From contig NC_026501.1 in assembly GCF_000182925.2 (NCBI RefSeq), positions 744,001-808,000 on the forward strand: a DNA stretch of 64,000 nucleotides. The letters are read 5' to 3'. Both the position numbers and the translations under genes were made by a program. The notes beneath the pieces are model-generated. The model saw only the letters and a list, made by a program, of their open reading frames with translations. It did not search any database and was not told where the DNA came from. This document shows positions 55,030 through 64,000 of the stretch, piece by piece. The first letter of the stretch is position 1. The number at the start of each line of letters is the position of its first letter. This DNA comes from Neurospora crassa OR74A. Taxonomy: Eukaryota > Ascomycota > Sordariomycetes > Sordariales > Sordariaceae.

Positions 55030-58000
55030 CCACCCAAATGAACTTTGTTGAATTTCCCTTTCAGGTCTTATGGAACCTGCTGCACTGGCTGCTTACCTAG
55101 TGTCCCTCGAGAGACACTGTCTTAGAGTTCATCGTATCGAAATATGCAACCTACGATCTCGATTGGCTGGATTGCTGACAGGAAGACTTGGTTTATGTCG
55201 TTACCCTTACCCACCAATTGGTCTTAGTGTTGCTAATAAGTGCTGACGGTTTTTTTTTTCTCTTTTGGTTTCGCCGCTTACTCACCGATTGTACATGGGT
55301 CTCGACCGGGTCTGCTGGAAACTTGGAATCTCACCTCACCTTGTTTGGGGCCCACATCGTCGTGCGTGTTACGGTATTCACCGTGAGAAAGTTTTCCTAT
55401 CCCCGAGTGGATTGTCATCCGGTTACCTAGGTTGGGAAGTAATGACGGTCAGGTAGAGTCAGCGGAGAGATTTCATTCCATCACGGTTGATGATTGAACA
55501 CACCAGCATAATCACATATGGAGTGCCGCACGAATGTGTAAATCACTTGGTACCTTACCTAGTGACTGAATGTCACTTACACAAGCCATGTTCACTCATT
55601 CACTAAGCTATCAAAGTGATCTGAATTCCACGACCTAAGCCTACCTACCAACAACACCCCCGATCAATACCCGCTTGAAATAGACTAGGTATATAAACAA
55701 ACCAAATCAACAATTCCCCTGGCACCAACAAGTCTCACCACAGACAGACAGGCTCACAGCTGAGTGAGAGCTAGGTACGCAGCATTCAAAGTCTTCATCA
55801 TTTTACCTACCCTCCAGTAAAAAGCTAAACCTGAAGGAAGATGTGAGACTGCTGCCTGCCCTGCCCTGCCCTGTCCTGCCCCCCTGCTCCCTGTTTCGCC
55901 TTAGTTGGCTTTTGATGATTTTTGTTACCAGGAAAGGATAGTAAAAATTCACGGTTGATCCAGTCTCAAAGGGGAAATCCCGAAGAAGAAAAAAAACCCC
56001 ACCACCAAACTGCACTGGGATCTGCTCCTCGCAATCATTCACATTCCTACGTTTCCCGTTTTACGAGGCTCCGAAGCTCGTCATATAGGTAGACAGGTAC
56101 ATAGAAATTCGCCTTGTTGAAATCTAGCTAGGTGGGCTAGGAGGGAGGAGGAGAAAGAGGAGGGCGTGGCGATGGAAGCCTGATCATAATTCTTTGTTTT
56201 ATCAAGGTATATGTAGGATTCGGTACTAAAGAATGGAGGTGATGCCCAAAAGTTACCGGGGTGTTGTTAATGGTCTGAGAAACAGAGGTGTGACTGACTC
56301 TGATCAGCTTGATGAGTTCGGTCGGTCGGTTGTGAGATGATGTGTGTGTGTGTGAACGTCTTGAGCTAAATGTCCAGCCCGCAAGTTCCACATCGTCGAT
56401 CCTTCATCGTGATCATTTTCATCGTTCTAGAGCAGAAGGGTTATAGACATGCTCACCGCACCCGCCTGGACCCGTGACCTGTCCCTCCTGCTGGGTCGTG
56501 CAGCATGCTGACCGTAAGGGGCCCACTGCTGCTGATGAATTGTCACTGACCCGCCAGTAGCGCCAGGGCTGAAGAGTGAAGAACTCGACCGCCGCAGTTC
56601 ACTTCGCTGTACTGTACTGTACCTAACCGCCGCAACACCTCCGGGATGGTCGCCGGATCACCGAGCCGCCCACACGGGCTGCCCGGGCAAGACGCTCGAT
56701 GCCCTGCTCGGCAGACGGGGCGGGGAAATGCGGGATTGGGCAGGCTCGGCAGGCAGTGGAAGCCGGACCACAGAACCTGTCCCCTAACGAAGCTTCCGTG
56801 TTGTGGGGTACCTAGGATTCGTACAGTTTGCGCTTTCCTTCACGAGTACACACGACTTGCTACAAAAGTAAATTTGCGGATTGTGGGAAATGCAACACCT
56901 CTTGGCCATCTTCCACAAATTATCCGCCGAGACTTTTGCTCATGTACTTTTGGCGCGCTCGGCGCTGCGTGGAGAGTACGAGAGAGCGCTGGCCGACGGA
57001 TCTTTAGATGTCCTGTCTTTGCTGAAAGACTCGGGAAACCTTGCCTTGTTTTGGCAGCGCTCAGCTTTCTCGGCTTTTCTGGCTCTGCCTAGAGTGTCAG
57101 CCAGCGGTGATACTACACTATGCTTCGAGGAGAATTCTCGAACAAATCAGTAAAAAAAATAGCCACGACTGTGTGAAGAGACTACGGATCGTGAAGTCGG
57201 CCTTTTGGGACAGCATCATATCCCCGGTTTTCGATTGGGACCCACTACGAACCAGTCCTGGGTTTTCCGTCCCGAGAAGACGGTATCTGGTAAAAAAGCC
57301 GGGCCTAGAATTGGGGTATGTATTCGTCATCATGCTTTAGTTCGGGACTTGGGATAATGGCTAGGGCAGGTTTCAAGTTGGTTGAAGCTTGTTGTTGGGC
57401 TTGTGACTTGTCTACACCGCGATACGTGTACAACAAGCTGGTGGTTGCTTGGTTGGTGGTGCTGCCGCCAGCTGGGCGAGCTACACTAGCGGTATTGCAG
57501 GGTAGGGGGAGTTGGGAAAATGTCGGTATCGACAATGTTTCGTTGTCGGTGAGCAATGTGTATCGAGATTTTTTTCCGGTTTCGGGTGGGATTGGAGCTG
57601 GAAAACGAAATCCACATCATTGCTTCCGGGAGAGGTGGCCGACACCAGTACCTAGAGGTACGTATCTCCGTATCCCATTCGATACGGCCGAGGGAGCTGA
57701 GGCTGCGAGTCTATGACAACCCCCAATCGGGTAAACGTGAACTACATATCTTCACCTTCAGAATCTTTGTGTCTTCATGCGCGAATCTCATCACTCAGAC
57801 GGCAAAAAGGCTTTGATATGCCAAGTGGTAGCCATTGTGGCCCTCGGCGAGGTGAGCCCCCACTAATCCGCCACTAATCAGCCACTCGGAGGTCGAAAAC
57901 CAGATGCTTCGTAGCCTGAAGCGTACCTTAGCTGAAGCGGTCCGACGTGCATGTGCATATTCGGGAGATGCAAAGTCTCCAAGTTCTTCCCGTCAGGCTC

Positions 58001-58807
58001 GGGCTCGACGAGAAAGGCTCCCATCCATCCATCCATTCAGCCATCCAGCCAGCCCCAGGATGATTAGAGATTACAATGTGTTTGTGGGGTTTCTGCCTGT
58101 CCCTCCCCTCCCCCTCCCGGCGCTCCCGCTGCTGCCCGGGCTTGCTGCAACTTTGACAGACCGAACGGGAGGGAGTGAGGCAATCGAGTATCGGCCGGAA
58201 CATGGGAGAGTTCTAGCCATGCCTGTTTTTTTTTGTCAGGTTGCCTTGTGGAGGGCTCGGCAGTTATCAGATTGTTAAAAGAGTTGTTGTCCGAGGCAAA
58301 ATAAGCGGTAATATCGATCGCTTATAGCAGGCAGCGGCGGCAGCCTTGGAGGTTCTAATCTCCGTGAAGATCCACGCTAGATCTTGGTAGACACGGAGGC
58401 GGTATTCAGCTATCCAAGGAAATGTTGTAGTTGTAGTGTAAGCTCACCGACGGGGCTGTTTAGGTAATAGCCGCTCCAGCGTTTGATTGTGAGGCTTGTG
58501 GAATGCATAGCATTGTCGAGCTCATGAGCTTTAATCAACCGTGCGGGAAATGCCGTTTGTCTTCGTGATGACCGTTTTATGGGACGACAACAAAGCTGCA
58601 AAGTTCGATAACCGTACGACGCGAGAACAAATCTCTTCAAAAATGTAAAAAAATGCCGCTACACGGAATTCATTTAAGAAAGCCCACAAGTTGAGCTTTT
58701 TTTGTTTCTCTTGAGAAATCTTGTTTGTTTTCTCCCAACTTCACGACGAGTCGGATCTTCGCGCATATTTACAAGTCAAGAAATTGGCCCGATGCGGAAG
58801 ACTTCTC
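53511..58807. other. Gene-poor stretch, 5.3 kb
   Basis: This contains a poly-T tract at 54967-55029 (interrupted twice by C) and a CTGCC pentamer repeat near 55855-55880. Frames at 56646-57092, 56889-57153 and 57318-57716 start with ATG but have no recognised domain. The one from 56889 (LLAIFHKLSAETFAHVLLAR and onward) is the most protein-like. No RNA gene or transposon was recognised. Confidence 0.45.
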
Positions 58808-59788
58808 TCAATGACCACAGGTTGGGTCCGAAGCATACTCGTCAGGTCTACAAAATCGACTATGTCGGTAACCAGGCGTTCTGTGTGTAAATTCACCCGC
58901 ACAATTCCCTATCGTGAACCTCTTGTTCTTATCGTTGGATCCGCCATGGACGTCTGTCTCCCCGTAGTTTCCCCATGCATTGGATTGTACCGCAACAGCC
59001 GCTGCCACATGCTCCAGTTCTCCACCGAGTAAACAAAATCCAACGAAAACATGGATAATGGCTGTTATCACGAACCAGTAAACCAAAGTTCAAAACCACG
59101 AGCTGCTTAAATTACCGGACTGCTGGACAAACTGTAACACGTATGTACCCCGTAATTTTGATCTTGTTCTCGAAGTCTGGGTCCCCCCAACCTGCCAAAA
59201 TGGCCGAGCTCCCCGAATTCCCCGGGATTCTTTGTTCTTTACATTCCATACATCATTGCGCCCGCTGGAGTTTCGGCCGAATTGTAGCACATGACCGATG
59301 ACTCTTCCATTGTGTGGTTTTTCCATGTTGGCGGTGTTGTCGTCGCGCTCTACTTTTTCTTTCAATTCAAAGGGATCAATTCCCAGACGGTTCTGGCCTA
59401 CAGCCCTTCTCAAGATTGATTGGCCGTAGAGCGTCGGGATAATTGCCATTTGAATTACCAAAACAAAAAAACAGCAGTAGCAGAACTCCATGTTGGTAAG
59501 ACCTTGTGTCAAGACTTGGCGGAAATGGACATTTGGAATCTTCCATGAGACCTCTTTTTCGGGGTTCTCTGATGACTCCGAACTTGAAATAAATGGAGCT
59601 GAAAGCTCAGCTGGAACCGTGAGGCTCATCGCATCATCCGTCAGTGCAAACCCTCTGAAACCTGTTATCGGCTGTTGATTTTCTTCGGGAGTCCAGAAGT
59701 CTAGCGCAATATGTACCCCGATATGGTCTCGATAGCGAGTGACACATTGTTGATATGTAGGTATGTCCGACATCGCTCTATGGTGCAT
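58808..59788 (-). CDS. Candidate membrane protein, 308 aa if one intron is spliced
   Basis: ATG at 59788 (alternative 59773). Exon 1, 59788-59116, encodes SDIPTYQQCVTRYRDHIGVH, a Ser/Glu-rich stretch, then NMEFCYCCFFVLVIQMAIIP as a probable membrane helix. An in-frame TGA follows near 59090. A 54-nt intron, 59115-59062 (donor GTAATT, acceptor ACAG), removes it in phase and joins to AIIHVFVGFCLLGGELEHVA, a second hydrophobic segment, ending at 58808. I do not recognise the family; two membrane segments with a long hydrophilic loop are the only visible features. The intron is an inference. Confidence 0.45.
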
Positions 59789-60050
59789 TGTCTAGATTGT
59801 CTTGTCTCCCCTATCGCGGGATGAGGTGACGGCCGCAAAGTTGACTCATCTTGGTGTTTGGTGAATGGTTGAAACTGAATACCCAATTTGCGACGGCCAC
59901 GGCGCGGGTGCGATATAGGCATGCTAGGAATGGGGTCTTACCTGCTACGATACGCATGAAGTTGAGGGGCTCTTGGCCTGACGTTTTGCGCCCGACGGCA
60001 ATGCCGTGCGACAGTGAGCAAGCGATAGTGTACTATGGAATCATCATCCT

Positions 60051-60365
60051 ATGAGCAACGCGGGGAATTCCGATACCAATTTCATGGCGTTGTAAGTTAT
60101 CACAACTGGAAATTAGTCTAGGGTCTTCATCTTGATAGTGCTGGCATCTGCTCTCTCGATAAGTTTTGCCAAAGCGAAGCAAAAGGCTGGCGGTTATCTA
60201 ATGGTTTTCAATGTCTGTAACGCCATTTCGCGGTTTATTGGAGGTTTGATGTACGTGCCACGGGGCCGCATTTCCATGAATGATCATGGTGAACCTATTG
60301 GATTACACAGAATCATCAAGTATGGCTTGAGTGGGATTGGCCGTGAACAACATGATTGTCAGTGA
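60051..60365 (+). CDS. Candidate small membrane protein, 94 aa, very short putative intron
   Basis: ATG 60051 opens MSNAGNSDTNFMA. A GTAAGT at 60092 and TCTAG ending at 60121 would define a 30-nt intron. Its removal deletes an in-frame TAA and continues as LVFILIVLASALSISFAKAK, a strong membrane helix, then YLMVFNVCNAISRFIGGLM. Style recalls MARVEL-type fungal proteins, but that is only an impression. 30 nt is shorter than usual Neurospora introns, so the sequence may instead be a decayed gene. It is divergent from the candidate ending at 58808, 262 bp apart. Confidence 0.3.
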
Positions 60366-63043
60366 CCTTCTTGCGGCTTAGGCGTTCCTCATCATCATGG
60401 TTCACAGTAAACAGCCAATTACCTGGAGAATTGTGGTCATTGACATGCCTACCGCTGGAACGAACCATGGTTCTGGTCTCGAGGGGCAAGAGGTTGCAGT
60501 CGTGTCGGGTGTCTCGGATTCACCCAAGACGAGGCCGAACGGTCTGCGGGAGTGGTGCGAATCGGCCGAGCACGTCCCACGACCAGCTGCTCCTTGGACT
60601 CACGATCTCACAGAACCAATGTGTTCAACTGACCACTGCGGGCATTTGCAGGAGCGTCAAAGAGGGCACTGCCCAGGTAAGTAGGTGTTGCGGATTGACG
60701 GTCGTTGATGCTCTGGCACGGCCTGACACGCAAGATTGAAGCCCAAATCATGTGGGGAAGCCGTACAGCCGCAGCCGCAACCGCGACCGCGACCGTAACC
60801 GCGACTTGGCGACGACAAAGATGTGCAGTCATCAAGGTCAGAAATGCATGTCTGTGACGAAACGGTTTGCAGAGTGGCAGAATCTCCCGGTGTTGTTTGA
60901 GCTGGCCCGAAGGGTTTGGTGCCAACACTGCAGTATGAAACCGGTCCGAAGAGCCACCAGCTGCTGGATTTACAGAGACGCATGTCGAGGTAGTAGTAAT
61001 TACTTAGCTCATGCTGACCTAGTCACACTGTCGCCCGTAAAAGTTGGAGATTCTTTGCAAAACTTGACACGAACTTGAGGATTTGCATGCTTCAGAGGCT
61101 GTGTTGCGCTTGCTGTGATAAAATTAAACATGGCAATCGTCATGGCGGCGCGGCTGTGAAGGAAGGAACTGAGAAAGAGGCCTGCCGAGAATGCTAACCA
61201 AATTTGGCGATGCGTCACTCGAGGGAACAAAGGAAAGTGGAAGCAAGTGGAGACGGGAACTGGCTCGGGGTTTGGCTTTCTTTCAGCGGCCATGATTGGA
61301 CAAGCCTGGCAGAAAGAGGGGCTGGTGGGGTAGGCATCCCGGCCTTGGCAGCTGGATTGACGACCCTGATCCGTAATTGTTAGTGCTTGTTAGTGCCTCG
61401 TGATTCACAGCAGTCAACACCTAGTTGAGGGTTCACCTTCATCCACAAGATCTGTCTGGCGCTGGTGGTGATGTAAACTTTGACTCAAAACTTGCACATC
61501 TTGCGGCAGGAAAGAGAAGGCGACCAAACGTTCGTTCAGCTCTTCTGTGGGCCTCACAGGCCTCACAAACACGCAGTTCCATGTGAACATCATGCAACAT
61601 CACCAGCGTCTGGAAATCCCGTCGGTGACTCTGATTTGCCTTCGCTTTTCCCGTCCGGCTGATGATGGTGGCCTGCTTTCTCTGTGGCAACGGCAACTCC
61701 TCAAGACATGGACATGTGTCGCGACCCCTCTTGGTTTGCCTGTTGTTGGGCCTGTACAACCGCACACACACTCTGGACGGAATAAACCACTCTGGAGCCA
61801 CTTCAGCTGTGCTGCTATGGCTGTGTTCTTCTCGACTGGCGCTGTTGCTTGCTGGATGCAGCTTGAGTCACACTGCAAACTCAGCCCAGGAGTTGGGATA
61901 GGAGGGCAACCACTATCCATGGTTTGATGGGTCGTCGATCTGCTTCACGAGAATCTCGAGCGAGACTGTCTACATACCATCCACATACATAACACTGCCC
62001 TTGGAAGACACCAATATAGAACCTTTCACTGCCTACTATCCCATAGACCGTCGACATCTGGTGGTGGTAGTGGTGGTGGTGATGGTGATGATGCAGTCTA
62101 CGCCCCGCATTCCCCCCTCCCCCCAGCCCAAGCCGCTTGATAGGGCCACTCGACAAGGGTGATACCTAGGTATTCTGCTTCGACCTTCCTGTCTTGCCCG
62201 TGATGCCTTTGTGGTGTCTCTGGATGAATGAATCCGAATGAGCGACCCAGCCAAACCAGCGAATGAGTGGCAAGTCGTACAGAACCGCACCCCCGCCGAC
62301 TTGCAGCAATAGCAGTGCGAGGGCCAATCAGGGTGTTGCGGCCCTGCAACCCTTCCCTCCTTTCTCGCTGCACAGGATTTGGAGTTGGAACTTGGGTGAT
62401 GTCGCGCAATGTTAAGTGAAAGAGTGAGTATCTGGTGTCGGCGGCCGAAGGGAGTTTAAACTATTGAGAGAAAGGAAGGGGCGTATAAGAGTCTGATGGC
62501 GTCCACAACGATGATGATAAGAAGGAAGCGTTTGGAATCTTACAAAATCCTGGGCAATTTATGAAGTGAAGCAAATTCCATGAGAAAAAAGTCCACATCA
62601 TGAAATCGAAAGTGTAGATATTCATTCAGCTGGACCTGCCCCATCCGCTTCCCATATCAAATACCATCAGATAGGTAGCGACCAGGCGACCTACCTTGCA
62701 GCGGTTGCCCTGGAGTGGAGGCACTTTGTAGCTCTAGTGTATGCATGGAAGGTGATTCCCTTGCGTCAACGCAGAGCGAGCGAACAGGCAGAAAGGGGAG
62801 AAGTGCGCAAAAAGCCAACCCGGTCCGCTAACTGCCGGAATCCCCCAATCGCACCAAATCCCACGGACGCACCGGCAATTTCTGTTACTCCATCGAGTAC
62901 CGGCGACTCCCGCTCGACCTCGCTCCCGTCTGATGTGGGAAGGAACAGAAATCCGGTGGCAGCAAAGCGTCACCTCCTTCAAAACTCATCGACACCCACG
63001 CTTCCGTCCCAATCCTCCCTTTTTCTCTGACCAGCACAGCAGC
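60366..63043. other. Intergenic, 2.7 kb
   Basis: This contains a run of CCGCGAC-like repeats (about 60765-60810), GGT repeats (62060-62085), and a minus frame at 61009-61293 (ATG start, 94 codons, one hydrophobic segment IWLAFSAGLFLSSFL) of doubtful status. No recognised gene. Confidence 0.45.
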
Positions 63044-64000
63044 CATGTATTCCTCCAAGATCTAAGACGATCGCGACTCAAGTTTTCCCCAAATTTGTAG
63101 TCTGCGTGATAGATTCTGGTGTATTTGCACGCCTCTTTTTCTTTTACGCCCACGTCGTCACAACCGCCATCATCGCCAACAAATAACCAAAAGCTCTTTT
63201 TAATCTACCAAAAAGTTTCCCACCCTCGCAATTGTTCCCAGTCTCTCCCAGGCCCCGTCCCCATTTGTGCGTCGCTGCCTGGTGTGTGTCTGAAGCCGTA
63301 TTCTCCTTTTCTGTGCGGCATTCGCTGGACCCTGCGACAAAAGGAAAATCAACAAGGACCAAACAAGTGGAAGAGCCCAGGCCAGTCAGTCATAGATCGT
63401 CAGGGTTTTCAACAAGAGACACACCACAACACGACAACTGCCTATTCTCGCATTCATCACCAGACCGAATCGGTAGATTTAGCGACTCGCTTCCCTCTGC
63501 TGAAGACGGCGAGAAGACTCACTCCTTAGCACACAACACCACCTCACCTGCCCATACGACAAAGAAGCACGGCAGAGGCAAACAGGTTCTTTTTCTTCAC
63601 CTGCTCCATCAAGACAATCACTGCCTCATTATTACTCACCGCAACGTCAATTGCCCACTCGCCACAATCGAGCCTACACTCCATACTGAAAACAGCCAAA
63701 CGAGATCCATTTTCAGGCTTCCGTCTTGGGACGCTTGGTCACACCACTGAAAGTGCGCTGTGAAGGAAGCCGAAAAAAAAGTGTTAGCACACGCACCAGT
63801 CACCACCCACAAAAAGACCTAACATCCCTTCCCTCATCCACATCGCACATTGCACCAGGTGAACGCCCTGCCAGTTGCAGCCACCTGTTACCCTCCTTAA
63901 CAAATCTCCGATCCGCTGTAATTGTCTTCCGGCGGCAGAGAGAATTAATCGAATCAATTCCCTTCTGTTAGGTTAGGTTGCTAGGGCTCCCTCGCCACCC
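63044..64000 (+). promoter_or_regulatory. Long ATG-free 5' leader of a gene beyond the right edge
   Basis: A short upstream ORF (ATG 63044, six codons, MYSSKI then stop) is followed by over 950 bases with no ATG on the + strand to the window end. The sequence is CA/CT-rich like fungal leaders. The downstream coding start must lie past 64000, or be reached by splicing. The frames seen here begin with TTG or other non-ATG codons and are not genes. Confidence 0.55.

Noticed and set aside
63232-63750. 172-codon plus frame near the right edge
   Set aside because: Begins with TTG and lies in a region without any ATG; fits a leader, not a coding exon.

Overview
The window looks like nuclear DNA of a filamentous ascomycete, most probably Neurospora or a close Sordariales relative. 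The left edge carries the C-terminal part of an AreA/NIT2 nitrogen regulator. A DBF2-type kinase gene follows, an arrangement I remember from the Neurospora crassa nit-2 region. Introns are short (50-120 nt typical) with CTAAC-type branch sites, intergenic regions are long, and homopolymer and trinucleotide tracts are common. I cannot settle the species from sequence alone.

Layout. 1-36 kb is gene-rich: nit-2 (partial, +), an MCT-like MFS transporter (-), a WBP11-like splicing factor with a GC-AG intron (-), dbf-2 (+), a CFEM-like GPI-anchored wall protein (+), a broken HET-domain allorecognition gene (+), a three-gene cluster of unrecognised paralogues (19.8-23.0 kb), the mRNA export helicase gene sub2 (-), an RNase P subunit gene Rpp21/Rpr2 (+), the DASH kinetochore subunit gene hsk3 (-), and a ketopantoate-reductase-like gene with a long disordered tail (-). 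Several of these need introns that only become clear when family consensus is compared with the reading frame. I rebuilt the exons of the MFS, WBP11, dbf-2, sub2, hsk3 and ketopantoate-like genes so that phases agree from start to stop.

36-64 kb is gene-poor. I can support one orphan gene with a clear TATA box (49.7-50.4 kb) and a pair of roughly 165-193 bp direct repeats (51.55 and 52.83 kb), one of which interrupts gene-like sequence. There are also two weak divergent membrane-protein candidates (58.8-60.4 kb) and a small candidate at 47.7-48.2 kb. The last 950 bases contain no ATG on the + strand and look like the long 5' leader of a gene beyond the right edge. No rRNA, intact tRNA, CRISPR array or complete transposon was seen.

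Most identified genes are housekeeping: nitrogen control, septation/mitotic exit signalling, splicing, mRNA export, tRNA processing and chromosome segregation. They are not an operon or a pathway cluster. The accessory material is the HET pseudogene, the orphan paralogue trio beside it, and the 49-60 kb orphan/repeat zone.
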